64,000 nucleotides of DNA from assembly GCA_034437515.1 (NCBI GenBank), contig DAOTTX010000174.1, positions 1 to 64,000 on the forward strand. The letters are read 5' to 3'. Below, in pieces: positions 32,680 through 41,426 of this stretch; the first letter of the stretch is position 1; each line of letters starts with the position of its first letter. The notes beneath the pieces were generated by a model that saw only the letters and a program-made list of their open reading frames with translations, ran no database searches and was not told the origin of the DNA. A program made the position numbers and the translations under genes. The DNA comes from DAOTTX01 sp034437515 (GTDB taxonomy: Bacteria > Chloroflexota > Anaerolineae > Aggregatilineales > Phototrophicaceae).

Positions 32680-35136
32680 ATGATGGCTAATCTAAATTTC
32701 AAACAGATCATAATGCTGCTGGCGGTCGTGTTGATGGTCGCCGGTTGTTCTTCGGATAACGGTGAGAATGTGACCGTCGTCGTGGTCACGGGGGTCTCGC
32801 CGGAGCCGCTCACGGTGGGGCAGCAGGTGACCACCATACCGCCGACCGTTACCCTCCCGCCACCGACCTCGACCCCCGCACCGGGTATGACGCCGGAGAT
32901 GGCGTTACGCATCGGTGACAGCTACTTCCTCAACGGTTACTACGAGAATGCGGTCACCACCTACCAGACCATCCTCGCCGAACAAAATGCTCCGGCAGAG
33001 ATGCGGGCGAACGCGGCCTTCAACATGGGGCGAGCGGCGCTGCGTGCGGGGCTGTTCCGTGAGGCGGTCGAGTCGATCAATATTCTGATTAACGAGTTCC
33101 CGCAGGATTTCCGCGCTGCGCAGGGGTATTTCTTGCGTGGTGATGCCTACCTGGGTCTTTCACAGTGGCAAAACGCGATTGACGACTTCCAGCAGTATCT
33201 CGCGTTACGCCCAGGCTTGATCGACAGCTACGCCTACGAACGCATCGGCGACGCACAATTGAACCTCGGTCAGCTTGATGCGGCGCTTGACAGCTACGCG
33301 CAGGCCACCGCCAACGCCCGTAGTACCGTGCCCGGCCTCGCACTGCGAGAGCAGATCGCCCGACGCTACCTCGCCAGTGGGCGCAATAGCGAAGCCGTCG
33401 CCCAATATGACGCGATCTTGCAGGTTGCGGAAAACGTGCCGTACCGAGCGCAGATCGAGTATGCCGCTGCTGAGGCGTTGTTCAACGCCGGGGATGTCGA
33501 ACCCGGTTTGCGGCGCTACCGGCAGGTCTTCCAGAATTACCCCGAACAGCCCCAGGCTTATCAGGCGATGAACGTGTTGATCGAAAACGGTGTCACCGTC
33601 GATCAATACCAACGCGGCCTCGTCAACACCTTTGCCGAAGATTATACCGCCGCCGTTGAAGCGTTTAACACCTACACTACGCAGGTGCCGCTGGCTGGCA
33701 TCCCCGCCGACCTGAACCTCTATCTAGGGCGCTCCTACCGGGCGCTGGGCAACTTTGAGGCCGCGCTGGTCGCCTTCCAGACCGTAATAGAGCGGTATTC
33801 GCAAGATCCGGCATTTGGTGACGCATTGCTGGAAACCGGACGCACGCCCTTTTTAGAGGGTGATCTTGATACCGCTATCCAACGCTACCTGGAAGTCGGC
33901 ACGACCTACGGCTATCTGCCAGATATCGCCGCCGAAGCGTTGTGGCGAGCTGGTTACCTCTACGACACACGCGCTGAACTCGCCGCTTCGCAGGAAGTTT
34001 TCTTGCGGCTGGCGACGGATTTCCCGAACACGTCCTGGGCGCAGGACGGCCTGTTCATCGCAGCAGAGTCCGCGTTAGCCGCTGGTGACACGGCGACGGC
34101 AGAGTCATTGTATGCGCGGCTGGCGGCGACTGCTGCCGGTGAGAATCGCGCCGAGGCTCAGTTAATGGTAGGGCGGTTGGCGTTGGAACGTGGCGACCAG
34201 ACCGCCGCGACACAGGCCTTCACAGCGGCGATGCAAGCTGCGCCGGATACCTACCCCAGTACCCGCGCTCAGGATTTGCTCGCCGGGCGTGCGCCCTTCA
34301 CCCCACCGGATGAATTTGTTTTCCGCTTTGATGCGTTGGCGGAGGTCACCGAGGCGGAAAATTGGCTGCGTGCGACCTTCGGCGTTAATCAGGCTGGCCC
34401 ACTGTGGCCCCTGCCGCCTGCCATCGAGAACGACCCGCGTATGATTCGCGGTCAAGAGTTGTGGGCGGTTGGCGCATTCGATGCGGCGACGACCGAGTTC
34501 TTCGAACTTCTCTGGGCCTATGGGGACGACGGCCTCGCCTCTTATCAGATCGCGGTCGCGTTGCGCATTATCGGTGCGTTCTATCCGTCGATCTTCGCGG
34601 CGGCAAATGTGATTATCGCGGCGGACGTCCCAACCGTCGAAGCACCGGGGTACATCGCCCGGATGCGCTACCCGATCTACTATCGTGATGTGGTGATCGA
34701 AGCCGCCGCCGAATACGACTTCGACCCGCTGATCCTGTTCTCGCTGATCCGGCATGAGAGCTTGTTCAACACTTTCGCCGATGGTGGTGCCGGGGAAAAC
34801 GGCCTGACGCAGGTGATCCCCAGCACATCGCAATACATCGCCGGTCAGATCGACTGGGAAGACTACCAACACAGCGACCTCTACCGGCCCCATGCGGGGG
34901 TGGCGTTCGGCGCGTACTTCCTCGATGAACAGCTCGAACGTTTCGACGGCAACGTCTACGCGGCGCTGGCGGGGTATAACGCCGGGCCGAGCCGGGCCAT
35001 CCGCTGGCTGGAGGCCGCCGGGGAAGACCCTGACCGCTTTATGGCGGCCATCGACATCAGCTCGACACAGCTTTATGTGCAGTTGATCTACAAGAATTAC
35101 AACATCTACCGGGCGCTTTACAGCGCGGGGGCCTAA
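32680..35136 (+). CDS. Lipoprotein with TPR repeats and a lytic transglycosylase (SLT) domain
   Basis: About 818 residues. The start MMANLNFKQIIMLLAVVLMVAGC is a lipoprotein signal with lipobox VAGC, so it is anchored on the outer face of the membrane. A proline- and threonine-rich linker and a long stack of TPR-like helical repeats follow (for example AAFNMGRAALRAGLFREAVESI and LYLGRSYRALGNFEAALVAF). The C-terminal 150 residues form a goose-type lysozyme fold with catalytic glutamate in IRHESLFNT, then GENGLTQVIPST and ALAGYNAGPSRA. It should cleave peptidoglycan to anhydro-muropeptides. The layout resembles Slt70. The start may be ATG 32680 or 32683. Confidence 0.9.
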   Translation: MMANLNFKQIIMLLAVVLMVAGCSSDNGENVTVVVVTGVSPEPLTVGQQVTTIPPTVTLPPPTSTPAPGMTPEMALRIGDSYFLNGYYENAVTTYQTILAEQNAPAEMRANAAFNMGRAALRAGLFREAVESINILINEFPQDFRAAQGYFLRGDAYLGLSQWQNAIDDFQQYLALRPGLIDSYAYERIGDAQLNLGQLDAALDSYAQATANARSTVPGLALREQIARRYLASGRNSEAVAQYDAILQVAENVPYRAQIEYAAAEALFNAGDVEPGLRRYRQVFQNYPEQPQAYQAMNVLIENGVTVDQYQRGLVNTFAEDYTAAVEAFNTYTTQVPLAGIPADLNLYLGRSYRALGNFEAALVAFQTVIERYSQDPAFGDALLETGRTPFLEGDLDTAIQRYLEVGTTYGYLPDIAAEALWRAGYLYDTRAELAASQEVFLRLATDFPNTSWAQDGLFIAAESALAAGDTATAESLYARLAATAAGENRAEAQLMVGRLALERGDQTAATQAFTAAMQAAPDTYPSTRAQDLLAGRAPFTPPDEFVFRFDALAEVTEAENWLRATFGVNQAGPLWPLPPAIENDPRMIRGQELWAVGAFDAATTEFFELLWAYGDDGLASYQIAVALRIIGAFYPSIFAAANVIIAADVPTVEAPGYIARMRYPIYYRDVVIEAAAEYDFDPLILFSLIRHESLFNTFADGGAGENGLTQVIPSTSQYIAGQIDWEDYQHSDLYRPHAGVAFGAYFLDEQLERFDGNVYAALAGYNAGPSRAIRWLEAAGEDPDRFMAAIDISSTQLYVQLIYKNYNIYRALYSAGA

Positions 35137-35137
35137 C

Positions 35138-35170
35138 ACAAAGAGTCAGGCCGTCGATCATGCCTGACTC
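35138..35170. terminator. Terminator in the convergent gap after the transglycosylase gene
   Basis: GAGTCAGGC (35143-35151) pairs perfectly with GCCTGACTC (35162-35170). On the minus strand the stem is followed by TTTGTGTT, so it mainly serves the response regulator gene; it may also stop plus-strand transcription weakly. Confidence 0.65.
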
Positions 35171-35196
35171 GGTGATACAGTAGAAGCTTAAGTGGA

Positions 35197-35577
35197 TTAG
35201 CTGCTTGGTGCTTCGTTCAACATCGAACGCACTTTTGCGACCAGATCGTGATGTAAGATCGGTTTGGGCAGATAATCATTCGCGCCTGCTTCCATACCGC
35301 GCATCACGCTCTCGGCGTCTCCACGAGCGGAGAGGATAAGGACAGGGGTGGCGTTGGTGTCGCCGCGCTGCCGGATGACGTTGCATAGCTCAATACCATC
35401 CATACCGGGCATCATCACATCAAGGATAATCATATCCGGGGTGTTCTGGTCAAGCACAGCCAGGGCAGCGTCGGCATCTTTGGCCTTGAGCACGCTGAAG
35501 CCGCCGCGTTCCAGCATAATACCAATTAAAGTCAACGCGCCGATCTCATCATCGACCACGAGGATGTGTTTCTTCAT
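35197..35577 (-). CDS. Single-domain response regulator
   Basis: 126 residues forming only a receiver domain. The acidic pair is VVDDE, the phospho-acceptor aspartate is in IILDVMMPGMDG, the conserved threonine/serine is in VLILSARG and the lysine is in YLPKPI. There is no output domain, so it probably acts by protein contact, as CheY-like proteins do, or as a phosphate relay. ATG 35577 has GGAGG five bases upstream. No histidine kinase is adjacent; the nearest are at 49250 and 62392. Confidence 0.92.
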   Translation of the reverse strand: MKKHILVVDDEIGALTLIGIMLERGGFSVLKAKDADAALAVLDQNTPDMIILDVMMPGMDGIELCNVIRQRGDTNATPVLILSARGDAESVMRGMEAGANDYLPKPILHHDLVAKVRSMLNEAPSS

Positions 35578-35842
35578 GCAAGCCTCCAATGAAGCGGTGG
35601 TAGTCTCAATTCTATACGCACAATCAATTCTCTCAAAGACGACATCTCATTTTCTATGATAATGCCACATGACCATCATGAGGATTAAGATGCTTATTTT
35701 TACTTTTTTTCGATTTCGAGTTTACCACCATGTCGAGTAAGTGCGCAAGCGCATCACAACATCAGGTCTGGTATTTATGATTGCTTGCGTTATGCTTATT
35801 TTGAACCGAAAAGAAACAATTTGACATTCATTGGAGGCAATT
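35578..35842. other. AT-rich divergent intergenic region
   Basis: About 265 bases between the divergent response regulator and parvulin genes, markedly AT-rich with T-runs near 35695-35715 and a small palindrome TGCGCAAGCGCA near 35750. It must carry promoters for both genes, but I could not fix convincing -35/-10 pairs. TTGACA at 35821-35826 lies too close to the start codon to be the -35 for that gene. No coding or RNA gene seen. Confidence 0.4.
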
Positions 35843-37642
35843 TTGTCCCGTATTTTCACTAAATTCTATGCAATCTTGCTCGTACTGCTGGTGATACTAC
35901 CGGTCAGCGCGCAGGAGGACGGCTACCAGATCCCCGAAGCACCCGAAGATGTAAACCTGGATGAGGTCGTCGCACAAGTCGGTGATGAGACCATCACGTT
36001 GGAGGAATTCCGCGCACGGGTGCGTTACGAGCGTGTTTCTTCTTACATCAACTTGAATAGTGCGGTCGAACAGCAGGGCGATGAACTACTCGCGCCGGAG
36101 AACCCCTCGGTGAATGGGTTGCTGCAAATCCTCGTAGATGACGTCGCACTTGGTGAAATTGTCTATGAGACGATGCTGAGTGAGCAGTTGTTCTACCAGG
36201 AAGCACAGGCGCGTGATTTGCTGCCGACACAATGCGAGATTGACACCGTTTGGGCGCAGCAGCTCGGTCTGCCACCCGTCCAGCCGCCAATCGCGGAAGC
36301 GACCGAAAGCGCCGACGCCGAAGAGGAGTGCCCACTGCCGGAGGGCTTCGAGCAAGCCAGAGCGGATTACCTCACAACAGTACAGCCTTATTCCGGCATT
36401 ACCGAGGAAGCCCTCGACCTCATCATGACGGCGCGTGCCAGTGCGGAGCCTATCCGTAACGCCATCGGTGAGGAATTCGAGGTCGAAGAAGTCCCGGTCG
36501 TGCGGACTCGCCACATCCGCGTGGAAGAGGCCGCAACCGCTGAAGAAGTTGTCGAGCGTCTCGAGGAGGGTGAAGACTTCCAGGAACTGCTGGAAGAATT
36601 CACGGTTGATACGGCTGCTGTCGGCAGTGGCGGTGATCTCGGTGAGTTCGAGCGGGGTGCGATGGTGCCGGAATTTGAAGACGCGGTCTTTAGTGCCGAA
36701 GTCGGTGTGATTACCGGCCCGGTCGAGACGCAATTCGGCTATCACGTCATCGAAGTGACCGACCAGACACTCGGCGAGGCCGCACAGATCCGCCAGATCT
36801 TGCTGGATGACGAAGAAGACGCCAACGCTGCCGTCCGTTTGATGGAAGATGGGCGCGACGTGGAAGAACTGGCGCAGTTGTACTCGATCAATCCGGGTGT
36901 GGCGAATGGGATGCCGATGACGGTGCGCCCCGGTGAATCTCAGGCTGGCATTACCTACGACGAAGCCGTTTTTAGCGCGGAAGCCGGTGACGTCATCGGG
37001 CCGTTGGAAACCGAGCAGGGCTTTTTCACCATCCTCGTGGAAGAAATCGGTGAACGGGTTGTGTCCGTCAACGCACGTCATATCCTCGTTGAAACCGAGG
37101 AAACCGCGCAGGAAGTGATCGAGCGATTGGAAGCGGGGGATGAATTTGCCGACCTCGCCCGTGAATACTCCACCGAACCCGCCGCGCAACCCATCGGCGC
37201 GGATACGCTAACGCTGGCCTCTAACGGGCAGGCTGAGGGCTTCTATGCGGACGGTCAAATTCTGCCGGAATTCGACGTGATCTTTGAAGCTGAAGTCGGT
37301 GATATTGTCGGGCCTATCCCTGTAGAAGGGGTTGGCTTTTTCATCGTCGAGGTGCAGGAATTCAGCACGCAAGAACCACAAGACGCCGCCGCACAGCGTC
37401 AGGCTTACGTCGATGAGTGGCAGAGCGAACAGCGTCTGAGTGATCGCGTCGAGATCTCACCCGCATGGCGCGGTACCGTGCCCTTCGATCCCCTGCCCGG
37501 TGAGGTCTTTGAGACGCTCGAGCCGATCGATGAACGCCTGCTGGAATTCCGCGAAACCTATCTTGAAGAATTCGAGGCCGGGTTGATCCCCAATGTGCTG
37601 CAAGAACTACAAGCCACCACACCGGAGCCACAATCCGAATAA
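35843..37642 (+). CDS. Secreted peptidyl-prolyl isomerase with tandem parvulin-like domains
   Basis: About 599 residues. A signal peptide (FYAILLVLLVILPVSA) is followed by a SurA/PrsA-like N-terminal chaperone region beginning DEVVAQVGDETITLEEF. Three parvulin-like units follow: about 225-310 (RTRHIRVEEA ... GYHVIEV), 315-400 (degenerate; AQIRQILLDD ... GFFTILVEE) and 405-510 (NARHILVETEE ... GFFIVEVQEF). The first and third keep the RHI motif; the middle unit does not. It probably folds exported proteins outside the membrane. TTG 35843 is the start because GGAGG lies five bases upstream. The protein is very acidic. A strong terminator follows. Confidence 0.88.
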   Translation: MSRIFTKFYAILLVLLVILPVSAQEDGYQIPEAPEDVNLDEVVAQVGDETITLEEFRARVRYERVSSYINLNSAVEQQGDELLAPENPSVNGLLQILVDDVALGEIVYETMLSEQLFYQEAQARDLLPTQCEIDTVWAQQLGLPPVQPPIAEATESADAEEECPLPEGFEQARADYLTTVQPYSGITEEALDLIMTARASAEPIRNAIGEEFEVEEVPVVRTRHIRVEEAATAEEVVERLEEGEDFQELLEEFTVDTAAVGSGGDLGEFERGAMVPEFEDAVFSAEVGVITGPVETQFGYHVIEVTDQTLGEAAQIRQILLDDEEDANAAVRLMEDGRDVEELAQLYSINPGVANGMPMTVRPGESQAGITYDEAVFSAEAGDVIGPLETEQGFFTILVEEIGERVVSVNARHILVETEETAQEVIERLEAGDEFADLAREYSTEPAAQPIGADTLTLASNGQAEGFYADGQILPEFDVIFEAEVGDIVGPIPVEGVGFFIVEVQEFSTQEPQDAAAQRQAYVDEWQSEQRLSDRVEISPAWRGTVPFDPLPGEVFETLEPIDERLLEFRETYLEEFEAGLIPNVLQELQATTPEPQSE

Positions 37643-37662
37643 AGCCGATTATCTGGCAAATT

Positions 37663-37692
37663 ACAGCGAACCTTGATGGTTCGCTGTTTTTG
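37663..37692 (+). terminator. Strong terminator after the parvulin gene
   Basis: ACAGCGAACC (37663-37672) pairs perfectly with GGTTCGCTGT (37678-37687), loop of five, followed by a T-run and TGTT. It lies 20 bases after the stop codon. Confidence 0.88.
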
Positions 37693-37851
37693 TTAAAACT
37701 TGATGAGTTTTGCAACCCATTTCGAGTTTTTGCGTACAAGGTACGGGGGTTAGCACAAACTTTGAAAATCATTAGTCCTGTGAGAGTGTTCAACAATTCT
37801 CTACAGCATTCAGTCATAATGTAATTCTAAAAGAAATATCACGGAGGTTTT

Positions 37852-38829
37852 ATGTCAGAAAAGACCGCTGTCCACGTTGAAAATGTTACGAAAAATTACG
37901 GGTCTTTTTGCGCCGTCGATCAAGTGTCGTTTGACGTCAACTATGGCGAGATCTTCGCCATGCTGGGGCCGAATGGTGCGGGTAAATCGACGACCATTCG
38001 CATGTTGCTCGATATTCTCAAACCCGATTCGGGTACGATTCGTTTGTTTGGTGCGCCGATCACCGCTGAAGCCAAAGATCGCATCGGTTATTTACCGGAA
38101 GAACGCGGCCTTTACGGTGATGTCAAAGTGGTCGAGATGATGGTGTATCTCGGCACGTTAAAGGGTATGTCCAACAAGCAAGCACGCGACAAAGCAATGC
38201 AACTGTTGGAGCGCCTCGAATTGGCAGACCGCGCGGAGAAAAAATCAAAGGAACTCAGCAAGGGGATGCAGCAAAAGGTGCAGTTCGCCGTCACGGTGAT
38301 GCATGAGCCGGAACTGATCATTGTTGATGAGCCGTTTTCCGGCCTTGACCCGCTCAATACGTTGGTGATTAAAGACTTGATCCTCGAACTCAAGGCGGCG
38401 GGTACTGCGATCATCATGAGCACCCATCAGATGCACCAGATCGAGGAAATGGCGGATCGCCTGTTCATGATTAGCCGGGGGCGTGAGGCGCTCTACGGGC
38501 CGGTGGACGAAGTCCGCAGTCGTTATGCACCGCACGCCGTCATCGTGGAAGGTACGGGCGACTACAGCATACTACAGGGGGTCGAACGGGTAGAAGTTGA
38601 CCGCAACCGGCGCAAAGCATCCTTGCTTTATATGGAACCTGATGTCACCCCCAACGACGTGCTGGCAAGCATCGCCGCCTCACCGGATGTATTGGTTGAT
38701 CGCTTTGAGCGTGCCGTACCCAGCCTGAACGACATCTTTATTCAGGTTGCCGGGGAAAGTGCCTACGAAGACCAGCGTGTTGAGGATCAGACAAAAGAGA
38801 CACCCAGTCCGGCGGCCGCCAATGCGTAA
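37852..38829 (+). CDS. ABC transporter ATP-binding protein, NatA-like
   Basis: 325 residues. Walker A GPNGAGKST is at 39-47, the signature is LSKGMQQKV, Walker B is LIIVDEPFSGLDP and the switch histidine is in IIMSTHQMH. About 100 extra C-terminal residues follow the ATPase core (RSRYAPHAVIVEGTGD onward), as in NatA/CcmA-type exporters of the ABC-2 class. GGAGG stands just before the ATG. It overlaps the first permease gene by eight bases and should energise the pair of permeases. Substrate unknown; Na+ or peptide export are family precedents. Confidence 0.92.
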   Translation: MSEKTAVHVENVTKNYGSFCAVDQVSFDVNYGEIFAMLGPNGAGKSTTIRMLLDILKPDSGTIRLFGAPITAEAKDRIGYLPEERGLYGDVKVVEMMVYLGTLKGMSNKQARDKAMQLLERLELADRAEKKSKELSKGMQQKVQFAVTVMHEPELIIVDEPFSGLDPLNTLVIKDLILELKAAGTAIIMSTHQMHQIEEMADRLFMISRGREALYGPVDEVRSRYAPHAVIVEGTGDYSILQGVERVEVDRNRRKASLLYMEPDVTPNDVLASIAASPDVLVDRFERAVPSLNDIFIQVAGESAYEDQRVEDQTKETPSPAAANA

Positions 38830-40135
38830 ACTGGCACTGATTATCAAGCGAGAATACCTGCGTAACCTCCGGCGACCGGCGTTTCTATTCGCCGCCTTTG
38901 GTACCCCGGCGATCATGGTTGGACTCTGGATTGCCATTTTCCTCGTGTTAGGTGGCGACGACGAAGAACGTGACTTCTCTCAACTGGGATTTGTGAATAA
39001 CGCGCAGACACTCGCGCTGCCGGACGAGACTACCGTTGAACTCAGTGAGGGCGATGACACCGCAGCCTATACCTTGATGGCCTTCCCCGACGAAGACGCC
39101 GCCCGCGCATCACTGGAAGCGAACGAGGAAACCGACGGCACACAGGGCATCGCGGCCTATTTCGTCGTCCCGGAAGATTATCGCTCGACGGGCAACGTCC
39201 AGCTATTCAGTTACGGGGAAGCACCCGAAGAGGTCAATCAGGCATTTGAGCGTGCGCTGCTGGATACGCTGCGAACCGAACTCGACATCGCGCTGCCGGC
39301 TGAACGTCTCGCCCGACCGCGAGAAAATCAGGCGCTCATCATCCAGAGCAGTGGACGCGAGATCACCGAGAACACACTGCCGGTGCTGCTGCTGACGCCG
39401 ATCTTCTTTGCGATCATCTTCACGCTTTCTGCACAGACGACCAGCACATTTCTCGTCAACGGCCTGGTGGAAGAAAAAACCAACCGCATCATGGAAATTA
39501 TGGTGACGACCGTGTCACCGTTTCAATTGCTGTTTGGCAAGATCATCGGCCTCGGCCTGCTAGGGCTGACGCAAGTGACGGTCTGGGTATTGCTTGGTGT
39601 TGGGGTGTTCACGGTCGGTGCTGAACTTGAGCTGCTTTCCGTATTTGCCGACGTTGAGTTCCCGGTCGATCTGATCGTGGTCGGCGTGGTGTACTTTGTG
39701 CTGGGCTATTTCTTCCTTGCGAGTATTCTTTCCGGCATCGGTGTGTTGGCTGGCTCCGAACAGCAGGGCAACCAGTACGCGACGTTCATCTCGCTGGGTG
39801 GGTATTTCGTCGTGATCGCGCTGATTGTCACATTCATCACCGACCCGAACGGTACCGTACCGGTGATCCTCTCGCTGATTCCGTTCACCGCACCGATGGC
39901 GATGGTGATCCGTGTCGGCTTCGCCGCGATCCCGGCTTGGCAGTTTGTGGCGAGCATTAGCATTTTTATCGTGTCGATTATCTTTGTATCGTGGGCGTCG
40001 GCAAAGATCTTCCGTTGGGGCTTGTTGATGTATGGCAAGCAGTTGAAGCCGAAAGACATCCTCGCGGTGATCTTCGGCAACCGTGAAATGGGCACCACAT
40101 CCGAGCAGCTCAATCGTCAGGAGGCGTCCGCATGA
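38822..40135 (+). CDS. ABC-2 type transporter permease, NatB-like (first)
   Basis: 437 residues. Membrane helix 1 is near the N-terminus (FGTPAIMVGLWIAIFLVLGG), followed by about 170 residues outside the membrane and then five more helices including LLLTPIFFAIIFTLSAQ and LLGLTQVTVWVLLGVGVF. The motif VNGLVEEKTNRIMEIMVTTVSPFQLLFGKIIG is the hallmark of the NatB/ABC-2 family. ATG 38822 lies inside the end of the ATPase gene (8-base overlap). The end overlaps the second permease by ATGA. The two permeases probably form a heterodimer with two copies of the ATPase. Confidence 0.9.
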   Translation: MRKLALIIKREYLRNLRRPAFLFAAFGTPAIMVGLWIAIFLVLGGDDEERDFSQLGFVNNAQTLALPDETTVELSEGDDTAAYTLMAFPDEDAARASLEANEETDGTQGIAAYFVVPEDYRSTGNVQLFSYGEAPEEVNQAFERALLDTLRTELDIALPAERLARPRENQALIIQSSGREITENTLPVLLLTPIFFAIIFTLSAQTTSTFLVNGLVEEKTNRIMEIMVTTVSPFQLLFGKIIGLGLLGLTQVTVWVLLGVGVFTVGAELELLSVFADVEFPVDLIVVGVVYFVLGYFFLASILSGIGVLAGSEQQGNQYATFISLGGYFVVIALIVTFITDPNGTVPVILSLIPFTAPMAMVIRVGFAAIPAWQFVASISIFIVSIIFVSWASAKIFRWGLLMYGKQLKPKDILAVIFGNREMGTTSEQLNRQEASA

Positions 40136-41376
40136 GTAAGCATGTACTCGCTGTTTTCCTCTACGAACTGAAGCGCAACGCCAAACGCCGGGGCTACTTG
40201 TTCTCGACGTTCGGCTTGCCACTGCTGGCTATAGTGATTTACCTGGGCATCCAGGCTGCGACCGGTGGCTCGGCGAACCCGATCAACCAATTGGCTGAAT
40301 TCGAGTTCGATACCGAAGAGACAGGCAAATCTGGGTATGTCGATCTTTCCGACACGTTCGAACCGCCGCCGCAAGATAGCCCGGTTGCCGACCAATTAGT
40401 CGCTTTCGAGAGCGAATCGGCAGCCGATGCCGCAATGGACGCCGGTGAAATTGATACCTACTACGTCATCGCGGCGGATTACCTGGAAACGGGCAACGTG
40501 ACGAGTTACATTCCGACGTTTTCGCTCTCTGCGTTGGGGGCCAGTGGCTTTGAGAATCTGTTCTACAGCCAATTTGTCGATCAGATGGATTTGCGCACGT
40601 TGAACTTACTCTCAGACCCGGCGCGGATCTCCGCGACCACGTTCGAGGTCACTGACGAGACAAGCATCGCCGGGGATAGTGGCAACGACCAGACCGTCGC
40701 GACGATCTTCGCCGTGCTGCTCGCGCTGGCGCTGCTAGGGACGAGTGGCTATCTGATGCAGTCCATCATCGAGGAAAAAAAGTCGCGCCTGGTCGAGATT
40801 TTGATCTCATCGGTGCCGCCGCTGCAACTGCTCACCGGGAAGATCGGCGCGTTGGGGCTGTTGGGCTTGTTACAGGTCGTGGTGTATTTTGTCGCCATCG
40901 TCGCCGTATCTACGCTCGCGGATACCGGCTTTCTGGCGGGGGTGACGTTCGAGCCGATATTGATCTTTATGGCAATTGTTTACTTCCTGCTGGGGTATAT
41001 GCTGTTTTCCGCCGCCTTCGGCGGGATCGGTGCGTTAGTCACGTCCGTCTCGGAATCACAGAGCTTCGCCTTTGTCTTTATCTTCCCGGCGCTGCTGCCC
41101 TGGGTGTTCTCCACTGAGATCGCCGATGACCCCGGTGGGACGCTGGCGGTTGTGTTGAGTATGATTCCGCTGACGTCACCGATGGCGATGGTGATGCGGC
41201 TTTCTTCAGGGGCCGTCCCCTTGATAGAGTTGGCGTTGAGCCTGGGCATTCTGGCGGTATCGGTGGCCGGGATGTTCTGGTTGGCGGGGCGCTTGTTCCG
41301 TGTGAACACGTTGCTTGCCGGTCAGCGCCCGAAACTAACGGAGATCCCCGGTTTGATCTTCGGCACTAATTCCTGA
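40132..41376 (+). CDS. ABC-2 type transporter permease, NatB-like (second)
   Basis: 414 residues with the same plan as its neighbour: a helix at about 20-40 (YLFSTFGLPLLAIVIYLGIQ), an extracytoplasmic domain, then a membrane block containing MQSIIEEKKSRLVEILISSVPPLQLLTGKIGA. The two permeases are clearly paralogous but diverged, especially outside the membrane, which suggests an obligate heterodimer. It overlaps the upstream gene by four bases. A hairpin terminator follows at 41390-41412. Confidence 0.9.
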   Translation: MSKHVLAVFLYELKRNAKRRGYLFSTFGLPLLAIVIYLGIQAATGGSANPINQLAEFEFDTEETGKSGYVDLSDTFEPPPQDSPVADQLVAFESESAADAAMDAGEIDTYYVIAADYLETGNVTSYIPTFSLSALGASGFENLFYSQFVDQMDLRTLNLLSDPARISATTFEVTDETSIAGDSGNDQTVATIFAVLLALALLGTSGYLMQSIIEEKKSRLVEILISSVPPLQLLTGKIGALGLLGLLQVVVYFVAIVAVSTLADTGFLAGVTFEPILIFMAIVYFLLGYMLFSAAFGGIGALVTSVSESQSFAFVFIFPALLPWVFSTEIADDPGGTLAVVLSMIPLTSPMAMVMRLSSGAVPLIELALSLGILAVSVAGMFWLAGRLFRVNTLLAGQRPKLTEIPGLIFGTNS

Positions 41377-41389
41377 AATCACAACCATT

Positions 41390-41412
41390 GGGGCATCCTG
41401 GCAGGATGCCCC
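41390..41412. terminator. Hairpin between convergent ABC permease and glucan phosphorylase genes
   Basis: GGGGCATCC (41390-41398) pairs perfectly with GGATGCCCC (41404-41412), loop of five. Tails are AT-rich rather than pure T (ACAAATATTT on the plus strand). Probably a bidirectional terminator. Confidence 0.6.
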
Positions 41413-41426
41413 ACAAATATTTCAGC

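Noticed and set aside
34162..35139. 325-codon minus-strand frame
   Set aside because: Antisense to the SLT domain of the lytic transglycosylase.
35821..35826. TTGACA as the promoter of the parvulin gene
   Set aside because: It lies only 17 bases before the start codon, so any -10 would fall within the ribosome site and start; chance match.
36086..37189. 367-codon minus-strand frame
   Set aside because: Antisense to the parvulin gene; composition typical of a reverse-complement shadow.
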